Positions 44,646 through 54,634 are shown, counted from the first letter of the stretch. The stretch: DNA of 64,000 nt from Pseudomonas extremaustralis (GCF_900102035.1 NZ_LT629689.1:1364001-1428000); one strand, 5' to 3'. The notes: generated by a model not told the origin, from the letters alone. Numbers and translations: made by a program.

Positions 44646-45542
44646 TCAGGCCATGCGGTCAGTCGATAGCACGTCGGCAATGCGCTCTATCAACATCCGC
44701 ACTCGTCTGGGCTGGACCCGGGTGGGCGGGTAGACAATGTTCAAGGCGGTCCCGCCCAGGTCGTAATCCTGAAACACCTCTACCAGTCGCCCTGCCTCGA
44801 GGTCGGCGCGCACGTCCCACACCGATTTCAGGCAAATCCCATGGCCGGCCAGGCACCATTGGCGGACCAGCGCGCCGTCGTTCGCGACCCGGCGGCCACG
44901 CACGGTGATCCGCTGCGTCTGCCCTTGTTTCTTGAACGTCCACTCCCGGGAAATATTGATACCGAAGCGCATCACCAGGCACTCGTGCTCGCTCAGGTCC
45001 TCAGGGTGTTGCGGGGTGCCGTGGCGTGCCAAGTAAAGCGGCGATGCACACACCACTCGGCGGTTTTCGCCAATCAATCGGGCATGCAGCGTGCTGTCGG
45101 CCAGCTCACCGAAGCGCACGGCAAAGTCGATCCCTTGGCTGATGGGGTCGACGTAACCGTCGCTGAGGTTCAGGTCGATGCTGACCTCGGGGTGCTCCTG
45201 CATGAATTGCGCAAGGATCGGTTCGATATATTGGCGGCCCAGGTCTTCGGGGGCGCTGAGGCGAATCGGCCCGCGCACCGTGTGCGTGCCAAGACGGATG
45301 CTGCTGTGCAGTTCATCGGCTTGCGCCAGCAGGCGTCGTGCGCCATCGACCAACAGGCGGCCTTCGTCCGTGAGATGGATCGCGCGGGTGGTGCGGTTGA
45401 GCAGGCTGGCACCGTAAAAGTTTTCCAGTTGGGCCAGCCGCTCGGAAACGGATGCAGGCGACAGTCCCAGCTCCCTGCCGGCGGCGGATAACCCGCCTTT
45501 TTCGACGATCAGCAAAAACAACGCGAGGTTTTTCAACAACAT
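44646..45542 (-). CDS. LysR-family regulator (CrgA-like) next to mexEF-oprN
   Basis: A 298-residue LysR regulator. HTH residues 1-60 (LFLLIVEKGGLSAAGRELGL, SPASVSERLAQLENFYGASL) precede an effector domain (~90-290). By sequence it belongs to the CrgA/DmlR branch rather than to MexT, so it is not a clear mexT orthologue despite its position just upstream of mexE on the same strand. It could still regulate the efflux operon through the palindrome at 44526, or the divergent deacetylase gene through the 101-bp gap on its other side. The inducer is unknown. Confidence 0.88.
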   Translation of the reverse strand: MLLKNLALFLLIVEKGGLSAAGRELGLSPASVSERLAQLENFYGASLLNRTTRAIHLTDEGRLLVDGARRLLAQADELHSSIRLGTHTVRGPIRLSAPEDLGRQYIEPILAQFMQEHPEVSIDLNLSDGYVDPISQGIDFAVRFGELADSTLHARLIGENRRVVCASPLYLARHGTPQHPEDLSEHECLVMRFGINISREWTFKKQGQTQRITVRGRRVANDGALVRQWCLAGHGICLKSVWDVRADLEAGRLVEVFQDYDLGGTALNIVYPPTRVQPRRVRMLIERIADVLSTDRMA

Positions 45543-45643
45543 TGTTCGGTATTTCCGAAGGTGGTTTTTGATTTCAGCTTCATTATCAAAATAAACCTAA
45601 AGGCTTAGGGTTGCATCCGTGTTTATTCAACGGAGTGACCGTC

Positions 45644-46657
45644 ATGTCATTGGTGAACTTGCAACGGCGTACCTTCTTGGCCCAGGCGGGCGCGGGCGCT
45701 GCGGTGTTAACCGCCGGTACGTTACTCGGCACGGCCAGCGCAGCCGCAACGCAGGCAGGGCCTGGGAATGTTGCGCCTGCGCCGGCTGGCCGCCCGGCCA
45801 AGGGGGGATTCTGGCCGGGCAATACGCGGCTGGTGGTGTCGATTTCCATGCAGTTCGAGGCGGGTGGACAGCCCCTCAAGGGCACCGACAGCCCGTTTCC
45901 CCGTGTGGATTTTCCCGACAGCGTGCCGACCGATCCGGCCACCAATACCTGGTTTGCCTACGGCTACCGCGAAGGCATTCCTAGGATGCTCGACCTGTGG
46001 GACCGGCATGGGGTCAAGGTCACCAGCCACATGATCGGCGACGCGGTAAAGCGTCATCCGGAACTGGCGCGGGAGATCGTCGCGCGCGGTCACGAGGCCT
46101 CGGGTCATGGCCCGCGCTGGAGTTCGCAATTTGCCATGAGCCGGGAGCAGGAGCGCACGTTCCTGCGTCAAGCCGCGAGCATGCTGCAAGACGTCACGGG
46201 GCAGCCGGTCAGGGGCTACAACTGCAACTGGTTGCGTCGCGGCCCCAACACCCTGTCGCTGCTGCAAGAGCTTGGCTACGTCTATCACATCGACGATGTG
46301 AGTCGCGACGAGCCCTTTATCGAACAGGTCAATGGCAAGGACTTTGTCGTTGTGCCGTACACCTTGCGCAACAACGACATCGTATTGATCGAAGGCCGCA
46401 ACTACTCACCGTCGCAGTTTTTGCAGCAGGTCAAGCTGGACTTCGATCAGTTGTACGAAGAGGCGGGCAGCCGACGCCGCATGATGTCGATCAGTGCCCA
46501 TGACCGTATCAGTGGCACGCCGCAGATGGTCAGGGTCTGGGATGAGTTTTTGCGCTATGCCAACAGCCACCCTGGCGTCGCCTTCATGCGCAAGGACGCG
46601 ATCGCTCAGTACACCCTCGAAAGTCCGCTCAGCCTCAGGGAAAGCGAAACGCTTTGA
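45644..46657 (+). CDS. Tat-exported polysaccharide deacetylase-like protein
   Basis: A 337-residue NodB-fold protein. MSLVNLQRRTFLAQAGAGAA is a twin-arginine signal. The fold is suggested by TRLVVSISMQFEAGGQPL (first strand), FAYGYREGIPRMLDLWDRHG, VTSHMIGDAVKRHPELAREI, and ARGHEASGHGPRW. The canonical TFDDGP of CE4 enzymes is replaced by SISMQFE, as in the PuuE/allantoinase-like branch, so the substrate need not be a sugar polymer. I start at 45644; GGAG is upstream. It is followed 26 bp later by a secreted SnoaL-like gene, probably in one operon, and divergent from the LysR gene. Confidence 0.8.
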   Translation: MSLVNLQRRTFLAQAGAGAAVLTAGTLLGTASAAATQAGPGNVAPAPAGRPAKGGFWPGNTRLVVSISMQFEAGGQPLKGTDSPFPRVDFPDSVPTDPATNTWFAYGYREGIPRMLDLWDRHGVKVTSHMIGDAVKRHPELAREIVARGHEASGHGPRWSSQFAMSREQERTFLRQAASMLQDVTGQPVRGYNCNWLRRGPNTLSLLQELGYVYHIDDVSRDEPFIEQVNGKDFVVVPYTLRNNDIVLIEGRNYSPSQFLQQVKLDFDQLYEEAGSRRRMMSISAHDRISGTPQMVRVWDEFLRYANSHPGVAFMRKDAIAQYTLESPLSLRESETL

Positions 46658-46683
46658 CTGTCCCTCCCACAAGGAAACTCACA

Positions 46684-47226
46684 ATGAAACGCTCAGCTCT
46701 CTCCCGCGCGGGCCTCTGCGCCGCGCTCTTGCTGTCGACGCTGTCCGGCGCGGCCTTCGCCGCTGACGCCAACCTGGTCAAACCGGGTGTGCTGGTGGTC
46801 GACAAGAGTCTCACGCCTGCCCAACTCGCCAGCCTCGAGACCGCCGCGCGACGTTACGACACCTTCTGGAATACCGGCGACGAACGCCTGGCCCGTGAGG
46901 CGCTGGCCGACAATTTTGTCGACAAAACCCCACCGCCGGGCCGCCAGCAAGGCCCGCAGGGACCGTTGCTGGCGTCGCGGGCCTTTCGCAGCGCCGTGCC
47001 GGACCTGAGCTGCGAAGTCGAACAGATGATCGTTGCCGGTGACCGGGTGGTGGTGCATCTGCATTTTCGCGGGCACTTCACCGGCACTTTTGCGCAGATC
47101 AAGGGCGGCGGGCAGCCGGTGGACTTTATCGCTACCGATATCTATCAGATCGAGAACGGCAAGATCGCCGCCAATTGGCACATCGAAGACAACCTGGCCC
47201 TGATGAAACAACTGGGCGCGCTCTAA
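46684..47226 (+). CDS. Secreted SnoaL-like (NTF2-fold) protein
   Basis: A 180-residue protein with a Sec signal peptide (ALLLSTLSGAAFAAD). The mature part has the SnoaL/ester-cyclase layout: a helix with ARRYDTFWNTGDERLAREAL, VPDLSCEVEQMIVAGDRVVV, and DIYQIENGKIAANWHIEDNL with the conserved His/Asp pair. These folds often catalyse ring closure or isomerisation of small molecules, but the substrate is unknown. AAGGAAA precedes the ATG at 46684. It is the second gene after the Tat-exported deacetylase-like protein and may act in the same periplasmic pathway. Confidence 0.8.
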   Translation: MKRSALSRAGLCAALLLSTLSGAAFAADANLVKPGVLVVDKSLTPAQLASLETAARRYDTFWNTGDERLAREALADNFVDKTPPPGRQQGPQGPLLASRAFRSAVPDLSCEVEQMIVAGDRVVVHLHFRGHFTGTFAQIKGGGQPVDFIATDIYQIENGKIAANWHIEDNLALMKQLGAL

Positions 47227-47419
47227 CCGACGCGTCAAGTGTTGGTGGCGCAACACCGGTTCAATAAAGTGTCCGATCAGCGCCGCCCAGCGGGCTTCCA
47301 GGCTGGAGCAGGGCCTTCAATCCCAGGGTTTGCGGGCTTGGCATGAATTGTGTTTCCGGTCAGTTGACGCTGACCCGACAACGGGAGGAAAAACCCACCT
47401 TCGTTAAGAAAACACACCC

Positions 47420-48760
47420 ATGCACAAAACCTTGCAACGCACACTTATCGCCAGCCTGGTCGCCCTCAGCACCCTGGGCGGCCTGCTGCCCGCAGCGGCC
47501 CAGGCCGCCAACGATCAACAGTTCATCCCACTGGCCACCTACCGGGTCGGCGCCTATGCCTCCAGCGGCATTCCGTGGTGGGCGGGGGAGATCGACTACT
47601 TCCGCTACATCAACGAAGTCGAAGGCGGTGTGAACGGCGTCAAGCTGGTCTGGCAGGAATGCGAGACCGAGTGGAAGACCGACCGCATCATCGAATGCTA
47701 CGAGCGCTACAAAGCCGGCCAGGACGGCGCGCCCACCGGTTTCTTCTTCACCCACAGTACGCCGGCGTCCTATGCGCTGATGGACCGTGCCGCCGTTGAC
47801 CATATCCCCTTGATCGACGGCGCTGGCGGGCGCACCGAATCCACTGATGGCCGCGTGTTCCCTTATGCGTTCCCGCTGCTGCTCAACTATTACGGCCAGG
47901 CCTCGGTGGGCATCAACTACATCGCCCAGCGCGAAGGCGGCCTGGACAAGCTCAAGGGCAAGAAGATCGTCACGGTCTATCACGATTCCGCCTACGGTCG
48001 CGAAACCCAGGCCGCCATGCAATTGCTGGCGCAAAAGTATGGTTTCGAGAACATCCAGATCCCGGTGGCAGACCCCGGCAACGAGCAATCGACCCAATGG
48101 CGCCAAGTGCGCCAGATCAATCCGGACTGGGTATTTCTGCGCACCTGGGGCGTGTCCACACCGGTCGGCATCAAGACCGCCGTGCGCTTTGGCATCCCGG
48201 CAGACCGCCTGATCGGCGATGTATGGGCCGGCTCCGAAGCCGACGTGATTCCCGCCGGCACCGCCGCCAAAGGCTATCAGGCGCTGGCGCCATTCCCCGG
48301 TGGCGATAACTTCGAGATCCACCGCAGGCTCAAGCAGTTCATCCTCGATCCGGGCAAGAGCAACCTCAAGGACACCAGTTACTTTGGCAAGGTCTACTAC
48401 AACATCGGCCTGATCAACGCAGCCATTGCCGTCGAAGCCCTGCGTACCGGCCAGGCCAAGTTCGGCAACCGCGCGCTGAACGGCGAGGAAACCCGCTGGG
48501 CATTCGAGCACCTGGACATCGACGCCGCGCGCATCAAAGCACTGGGCCTTGAAGGTCTGCTGGCACCGTTGAAGCTGTCTTGCGCCGACCACGAAGGCGG
48601 CGGTTCGGCGCGGGTGCAACAGTGGGACGGGCAAAAGTGGGTGCTGGTAACCGATTGGGTCCAGGCCGACCGCGCTACCTTGCGTCCGCTGATCGAAGCC
48701 AAATCCGCCGCGTATGCCCAGGAAAAAGGCATCACGGCGCGCAACTGCTCGGCTGAGTGA
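47420..48760 (+). CDS. Orphan LivK-like periplasmic substrate-binding protein
   Basis: A 446-residue type I periplasmic binding protein with a Sec signal (LPAAAQAAND). The two-lobed fold is shown by RYINEVEGGVNGVKLVWQEC, GKKIVTVYHDSAYGRETQAA and PDWVFLRTWGVSTPVGIKTA. It resembles the branched-chain amino acid/amide/urea-type HAAT binding proteins, but no permease or ATPase gene follows, so it must share a transporter encoded elsewhere or act in sensing. GGGAGGAAAAA lies 20-30 bases before the ATG, a little far for an ideal Shine-Dalgarno. The ligand is unknown. Confidence 0.85.
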   Translation: MHKTLQRTLIASLVALSTLGGLLPAAAQAANDQQFIPLATYRVGAYASSGIPWWAGEIDYFRYINEVEGGVNGVKLVWQECETEWKTDRIIECYERYKAGQDGAPTGFFFTHSTPASYALMDRAAVDHIPLIDGAGGRTESTDGRVFPYAFPLLLNYYGQASVGINYIAQREGGLDKLKGKKIVTVYHDSAYGRETQAAMQLLAQKYGFENIQIPVADPGNEQSTQWRQVRQINPDWVFLRTWGVSTPVGIKTAVRFGIPADRLIGDVWAGSEADVIPAGTAAKGYQALAPFPGGDNFEIHRRLKQFILDPGKSNLKDTSYFGKVYYNIGLINAAIAVEALRTGQAKFGNRALNGEETRWAFEHLDIDAARIKALGLEGLLAPLKLSCADHEGGGSARVQQWDGQKWVLVTDWVQADRATLRPLIEAKSAAYAQEKGITARNCSAE

Positions 48761-48768
48761 GGCGCTGA

Positions 48769-48846
48769 TCAGGCGGCAATCGCGGTAATCTGCCGGCCAG
48801 GGAGGGCGGTGATCAGCGTGTGGGTGCCGAAGTTGAACGCCAGACC
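48769..48846 (-). pseudogene. Possible 25-codon C-terminal gene fragment
   Basis: Immediately after the SDR stop, the minus strand reads GLAFNFGTHTLITALPGRQI, then TAIAA and TGA. It has no start codon and is not in the SDR frame. It looks like a coding scrap left by a deletion, but is too short to identify and may be chance. Confidence 0.25.
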
Positions 48847-48848
48847 GA

Positions 48849-49688
48849 CTACCGATGGCCGGCCATTACTGCATCGTCACCGTACCAGTATTGAGCGGTC
48901 ACACCGCCGTCCATGAGGAAGTCGCTGCCCGTAATGAACGTCCCTTCCGGCCCCATCAGCAGCGCCGCGAGCGCCGCCACTTCATCCGGCGTACCGCCGC
49001 GTTTGGCGGCGCAAGCGTCGATCATGCGGCGGTAGCCATCCCCGCGCGGGCCATTGAGTTCGTCCCGTGCCAACGGCGTGAAAATAATGCCTGGGCTTAT
49101 CGCATTGACGCGCGCGCCGCGTTTTCCCCACCGCACGGCTTGCGCGGACACACGCAGAACGTTGCCACGCTTGGACAACTGATAGGCGTTGAGGGGATCG
49201 GTCACTCGCTCGGGCTGTAGCATCGGTAATGCAAGAAGCTCTTCAGCCGGGGTCAATGCCAGCGCGTTGTTCTGTTCGCCGGTGAGCGCCGGCAAGCGGT
49301 GGCCTGACTGCGAAGCGATGACGACTGCCGAACCCCCCTTTGCAATCACATCACCAAATAGTTCCAGCACCAGAGCGGTGCCATACAGGTCGACCAGGAG
49401 AATGCTGGCCGGCGCGGCCTGAGACGGGGAAACCCCGGCGGCGTGGATGACTCCGGTGATATCGCCAATGCGTGCAGCCAGTGCGACAAGGGCCTGGACG
49501 GATGGGCGGGACGACACATCAACGGTGGTCGTGGTGACCTCAAACCCCGCATCGGCGAAAACCTTCGCGGCGGCCTCGACGGTATCTTGCCGTAGGTCGG
49601 CGAGGACGACATGTTTGCCGGCGCTGACGCGCCGAGCGATGGCCTGGCCGATGGCGCCAGCGCCGATTACTACAGTCACATCTGTCAT
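48849..49688 (-). CDS. Short-chain dehydrogenase/reductase
   Basis: A 279-residue SDR. The cofactor motif is VVIGAGAIGQAIARRV (a GxGxxGxA variant), ADLRQD after beta-2 suggests NAD(H), and the catalytic Tyr-Lys pair is in YQLSKRGNV; the serine is near VVIASQSG. Most SDRs have TGxxxGIG; the GAGAIGQA form here is less usual. I prefer the ATG at 49688: AGGA is 8 bases before it but only 2 bases from the ATG at 49694. It is convergent with the LivK-like gene and 82 bp downstream of the aldo/keto reductase gene on the same strand, possibly one operon. Substrate unknown. Confidence 0.88.
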   Translation of the reverse strand: MTDVTVVIGAGAIGQAIARRVSAGKHVVLADLRQDTVEAAAKVFADAGFEVTTTTVDVSSRPSVQALVALAARIGDITGVIHAAGVSPSQAAPASILLVDLYGTALVLELFGDVIAKGGSAVVIASQSGHRLPALTGEQNNALALTPAEELLALPMLQPERVTDPLNAYQLSKRGNVLRVSAQAVRWGKRGARVNAISPGIIFTPLARDELNGPRGDGYRRMIDACAAKRGGTPDEVAALAALLMGPEGTFITGSDFLMDGGVTAQYWYGDDAVMAGHR

Positions 49689-49770
49689 TGCCATTGTCCT
49701 GAAAGGGGTTCACACGCGTTTAGAGTCAGAGCTCACCGCCGCATGCCTTGGGCAACCGGTGTCGCTGTCT

Positions 49771-50889
<1,119 letters not shown>

Positions 50890-50923
50890 TCAAATTCATG
50901 AGTCCTCAACAGAGAGCCTTACG

Positions 50924-51847
50924 GTGCCAGACAATTACAGCGATCTGATGGTGTTCATCGCCATTGCGCGTGAACGCAGTTTTACCCGAGCCGCCGCGCA
51001 GCTGGGGATGTCGCAGTCGGCGCTCAGCCACACCATGCGCGTCCTGGAGGAGAGACTCGGGGTTCGATTGTTGACACGCACGACCCGCAGCGTATCGCCT
51101 ACGGAGGCTGGGCAACGCCTGATGGATCGCATCGGGCCGCGCTTTGAGGAAATCGAGAGCGAACTGATGGCTGTCGGTGAGTTGCGCGATAAACCCGTTG
51201 GCACCGTGCGTATCAGTGCAACCGAAAATGCCGCCGAAACTATCCTGTGGCCACGGCTGGCCACGCTTCTGCCGGCGTATCCCGGGATTAAGGTTGAATT
51301 GATCGTCGAGCCGCGGTTCACCGATATCGTGGCACAGCGTTATAACCTGGGCGTGCGCCTTGGCAGCGACGTCACGCGTGATATGAGCGCGGTACGCATC
51401 GGCGCGGACATGCAGATGGCTGTCGTGGCCTCGCCGGCCTATCTGGCGAAACGACCCTTACCCACGACACCCCACGACCTCACCGACCACGACTGTATCA
51501 ATCTGCAGTTGATGAGCCACGGTGACCTTTACGTCTGGGAGTTCAACAAAGATCGGCAAAAATTGAATGTGCGGGTCGAGGGGCAACTTGTGTTCAATGG
51601 CACCCGACAGATCCTCCAGGCCGCGTTGGCCGGTTTCGGGTTCGGTTATGTTCCACAGGCGATGGCGCGACCTTTTATCGCCAGCGGCCGGCTCGTTGAG
51701 GTCTTGCAGGATTGGAGCGCGACATTTCCTGGGTATCACCTCTACTACCCGGTGCGGCGTCAATCCTGCTCGCGGTCAATGGCCGTATTGATAGATGCGT
51801 TGCGCTATCGGCCCGAGACAACAGAAGGGGGCCACCATGTCGCGTAA
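50924..51847 (+). CDS. LysR-family regulator, first of a tandem pair
   Basis: A 307-residue LysR regulator with HTH at ~5-62 (LMVFIAIARERSFTRAAAQL, SQSALSHTMRVLEERLGVRL) and an effector domain ending PGYHLYYPVRRQ. The start is probably GTG at 50924, with AGAGAG upstream; a GTG at 50885 would add 13 residues before the conserved domain. It overlaps the following LysR gene by 11 bp and is divergent from the aldo/keto reductase. Its close similarity to that neighbour points to a tandem duplication. Confidence 0.88.
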   Translation: MPDNYSDLMVFIAIARERSFTRAAAQLGMSQSALSHTMRVLEERLGVRLLTRTTRSVSPTEAGQRLMDRIGPRFEEIESELMAVGELRDKPVGTVRISATENAAETILWPRLATLLPAYPGIKVELIVEPRFTDIVAQRYNLGVRLGSDVTRDMSAVRIGADMQMAVVASPAYLAKRPLPTTPHDLTDHDCINLQLMSHGDLYVWEFNKDRQKLNVRVEGQLVFNGTRQILQAALAGFGFGYVPQAMARPFIASGRLVEVLQDWSATFPGYHLYYPVRRQSCSRSMAVLIDALRYRPETTEGGHHVA

Positions 51848-52733
51848 GCATTTCAGCCAGATGCTCGCTTTCGTCAACGTTGCACGGGAGGGCAGCTTCA
51901 CGCGCGCAGCAGCGGTGCTGGGTGTGAGTTCGTCGGCAGTGAGTCACGCCATCCGTGGTTTGGAGGCCGAAGTCGGTGTGCAGTTACTGACTCGCACCAC
52001 GCGACGTGTCGCGACTACCGAGGCAGGGCAGCGGCTATTCTTGAGTGTGTCAACGCGGCTTGAGGCGATCGATGCGGAACTGGCCGCTGTCGCCGAACTG
52101 CGCGACAGCCCGGTCGGCACGGTGCGCATTACCGCGGCGGAACATGCGGCAAACAGTGTTCTGTGGCCAAAACTGCGCAACGTCGTCGATCAGTACCCTG
52201 GGCTTCATGTCGAGATTACGGTCGACTACACGCTTGGCGACATTGTGTCCCAGGGCTACGACGCGGGTGTTCGCCTGGGGAATCAGGTGGCCAAGGATAT
52301 GATCGCCGTCCGTATCGGTCCGGATTTGCGCATTGCAGTGGTAGGCACGCCCGAGTACTTCGCGCACCGCGACATTCCGATAACGCCGCACGACCTGGCG
52401 CAGCACAACTGTATCAACCTCAGGCTCTCGACCCACGGCGGCCTGTTACCCTGGGATTTCGAAAAAGGCGGGCAGCAGATCAAGCTCCGCGTGACGGGGC
52501 AGTGGGTATTCAACAACAGCTCGTCGATTGTCCGTGCGGCGTTGTCCGGCCAGGGCCTGGCGTTCGTTCCAGAGGATAGGGTGCTCGGAGACATTGCCGA
52601 GGGCCGCTTGATCCGGGTCCTGGACGACTGGTGCGATTATTATCCGGGCTATCACCTCTACTACCCGAACCGCAAAGCGTTTTCTCGGGCTTTGGGCGTT
52701 GTTGTCGATGCGTTGCGACACCCGGTGTCGTAG
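51837..52733 (+). CDS. LysR-family regulator, second of a tandem pair
   Basis: A 298-residue LysR regulator paralogous to the gene just upstream. Parallel segments are SFTRAAAVLGVSSSAVSHAI, LLTRTTRRVATTEAGQRLF, ELRDSPVGTVRITAAEHAAN and YYPGYHLYYPNRKAFSRALG. The start at 51837 has AAGGGGG upstream and lies inside the end of the first gene, so the two are translationally coupled. Having diverged in the ligand domain, they may bind different inducers or form a mixed oligomer. Divergent aldo/keto reductase and SDR genes are the best target candidates. Confidence 0.9.
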   Translation: MSRKHFSQMLAFVNVAREGSFTRAAAVLGVSSSAVSHAIRGLEAEVGVQLLTRTTRRVATTEAGQRLFLSVSTRLEAIDAELAAVAELRDSPVGTVRITAAEHAANSVLWPKLRNVVDQYPGLHVEITVDYTLGDIVSQGYDAGVRLGNQVAKDMIAVRIGPDLRIAVVGTPEYFAHRDIPITPHDLAQHNCINLRLSTHGGLLPWDFEKGGQQIKLRVTGQWVFNNSSSIVRAALSGQGLAFVPEDRVLGDIAEGRLIRVLDDWCDYYPGYHLYYPNRKAFSRALGVVVDALRHPVS

Positions 52734-52821
52734 CGCGGCGACTGATGTGGGCCGCAGCCTTCAGCTTCCCGCTACCCAGACCAGCCTATCGCTCCTGTGC
52801 CGCGCTGGCACGCAGGCAACC

Positions 52822-53346
52822 CTAGGGCTGATTGAGCATCGCCAGCATGCGTGGCGCAATAAAGCGATGGAACGGCGCCACCGGCAGCATATACAGGCGG
52901 CCCAGCCAGTTGTGCGGGTGGACCAGGGTGGATAGCACCACCCGCCGGGCTCCTTGCGGGTCGAGTGGCATACGGTTGATGGCCAGGTACACGTCCAGGT
53001 GGCGGTCCTGGTCTACCAGCAGCACTTCGTCGGGGGTTTGCGACACCAGGGTGAAAATCCCCACCCGGTCGCCGGGTCGATAGTCGGCGTCCGCGCGTTG
53101 CAGGTCGATGCGGGTCAGCCTGCCGAGGTCCTTGAGGCCAAACAGTTGCACCAGTCGATTGCGCAGCGCCATGAGGCGGTCGATCCAAGCCGGCGTGCGG
53201 GCCATCAGCCGTAATCCGTGGCGCAAGGCGCTGCGCTCGCGGTCATCGGCCACGATGCTCTGGCAATCGATGAAACTGGCGCCCTTGGCATGGCGGGCAA
53301 TGCTCGAGTCGGGCGGGAGGGCGCAGCGGCTGACGCTGGATTTCAT
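52822..53346 (-). CDS. DUF2867 protein
   Basis: A 174-residue protein with DUF2867 features: ASFIDCQSIVADDRERSALR near the N-terminus, then RIDLQRADADYRPGDRVGIF, DQDRHLDVYLAINR and TLVHPHNWLGRLYMLPVAPF at the end. The family is of unknown function, and in many proteins the domain is fused to an NAD-binding SDR domain; here it stands alone. No signal peptide is seen. It is convergent with the second LysR gene and 40 bp downstream of the DUF6602 gene on the same strand. Confidence 0.82.
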   Translation of the reverse strand: MKSSVSRCALPPDSSIARHAKGASFIDCQSIVADDRERSALRHGLRLMARTPAWIDRLMALRNRLVQLFGLKDLGRLTRIDLQRADADYRPGDRVGIFTLVSQTPDEVLLVDQDRHLDVYLAINRMPLDPQGARRVVLSTLVHPHNWLGRLYMLPVAPFHRFIAPRMLAMLNQP

Positions 53347-53386
53347 GAGGTCTGTCCTTAGGCCATTGAGCGTAGGTGGTGCATTG

Positions 53387-54373
53387 TTATTTGGGTTCGA
53401 CGAGGTAGCGCGCCAGGCTGTAGTGCCGTGTGCACTTGGGCATTTCGCACGAAAGCTCGATCAAGTGCCCGAGAAAGTGCAGGACATCCTCAAGTTTTTC
53501 CTTGCTCAGCGCGGTGCTCCAACAGAAATTCCACCGCGACATGGTTCTGTGATCCGGCACTGCGTACCGTGGATCAACCACATCGTCAAAGCGAATATGG
53601 CCGTGCGTCCACTCTTTGCCGGCCACGCACACGCCAAGCACATCGCTACGGTAGGTATAGAAGTCGTCAGCCGGCAGTTCTCGCAGTCTTTGCTTCTGTT
53701 CTGGCGTGGCCGGCGGATGGGTTTTAATCAGTTGCTGAATCTCTTCGCGTTCGCGTGCTTTGCGATTGAGGGCGTCGAAGGAACTGAAAAGCCTGGCGCC
53801 TTCTTGGCCGATGTCGAAGGACTGCGTGCCGTTCAAGACGCTCTTGATTTCAGTTTTTTCCTTCAGGTCGCTGTCAAAGCCAAACACGTAGTAGGGGATG
53901 GGTGTGGTGCTGAGCTTGTTTTCGTTCGGCCTTTTTCCATCGATCAATAGGTCGGGCTCGGCCAGACCCCTGTAGATCTGATCGACGCTGTAGGCATTGA
54001 GGTGGGCGTCCTCCCAGACCTGGGCGGTCAAGCGGCTTTTCACTTCAATGACGGCAATCACACATTCCCAAGGGAAGACCCCCGCATCGCTGCCGTTGAC
54101 GAGTGCTGGCGCTATCCGGTCGATGTTGTACAGCACGACATCCACTTGCCTGGAGCGCTGACCCAGGTGATTGATGATTTCGCCGGTGCCGATGCCGATT
54201 TGCGGCGGCAGGAATGGCCGCAGGAATTGCTTGACGAACAACTCCCTGGCAGAGCCGCGCAGGGTGTTGTGCCCGAAGGCTGCATTGATGCTTTTGGACT
54301 CGACGATCAGCGCCGCCATTCTGGCGGTGACGTAGGCGGTCCACGGATTGGTGCTGGTGGGGGGCTGGCTCAT
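53387..54373 (-). CDS. DUF6602 protein, possible PD-(D/E)XK-type nuclease
   Basis: A 328-residue protein. The N-terminal half has LRGSARELFVKQFLRPFLPP, then IGIGTGEIINHLGQRSRQVD and VVLYN, then CVIAVIEVKSRLT: together a Glu, a QVDVV Asp and an EVK that fit a PD-(D/E)XK nuclease core. That pattern underlies DUF6602. The C-terminal part (~200-328) is not recognised. I start at MSQPPTST (54373), because AGGAC lies 8 bases upstream; an earlier ATG at 54418 has none. It stands alone next to DUF2867, with no methylase or helicase nearby, so a defence role is only speculation. Confidence 0.7.
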   Translation of the reverse strand: MSQPPTSTNPWTAYVTARMAALIVESKSINAAFGHNTLRGSARELFVKQFLRPFLPPQIGIGTGEIINHLGQRSRQVDVVLYNIDRIAPALVNGSDAGVFPWECVIAVIEVKSRLTAQVWEDAHLNAYSVDQIYRGLAEPDLLIDGKRPNENKLSTTPIPYYVFGFDSDLKEKTEIKSVLNGTQSFDIGQEGARLFSSFDALNRKAREREEIQQLIKTHPPATPEQKQRLRELPADDFYTYRSDVLGVCVAGKEWTHGHIRFDDVVDPRYAVPDHRTMSRWNFCWSTALSKEKLEDVLHFLGHLIELSCEMPKCTRHYSLARYLVEPK

Positions 54374-54500
54374 CGAGCGCTGTCCTGTAGGGGCGGGCGA
54401 AGGGATGTCGGATGTCATTCTGCCATCTCTGGCGGCGGTTGGTCGAACCGACCTGCAGTCGGTTTTTTCGCCAGCGCTCGGGACCGCGCCAACCGAACGC

Positions 54501-54522
54501 AAAAAAGGCGCCCGAAGGCGCC
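54501..54522 (-). terminator. Rho-independent terminator of the pot operon
   Basis: On the minus strand GGCGCC-TTCG-GGCGCC is followed by six Ts (54506-54501). The UUCG tetraloop makes it very stable. It lies about 110 bases after the binding-protein stop. Confidence 0.92.
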
Positions 54523-54634
54523 AAAGGTTCACCCTACATTGAGGGAGCCGGGTGAAGCCGTCCACAGCAGAGGTCACGGTGGTAAGGCGTGACGGGAACG
54601 GAAGCGGGGCGCGCCGAAGGGCGGCGCGCTGGGG

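Noticed and set aside
47337..47352. Sigma-54-like TTGGCATG...TGTGT before the LivK-like gene
   Set aside because: The nearly invariant GC at -12 is replaced by GT, so I do not call a promoter.
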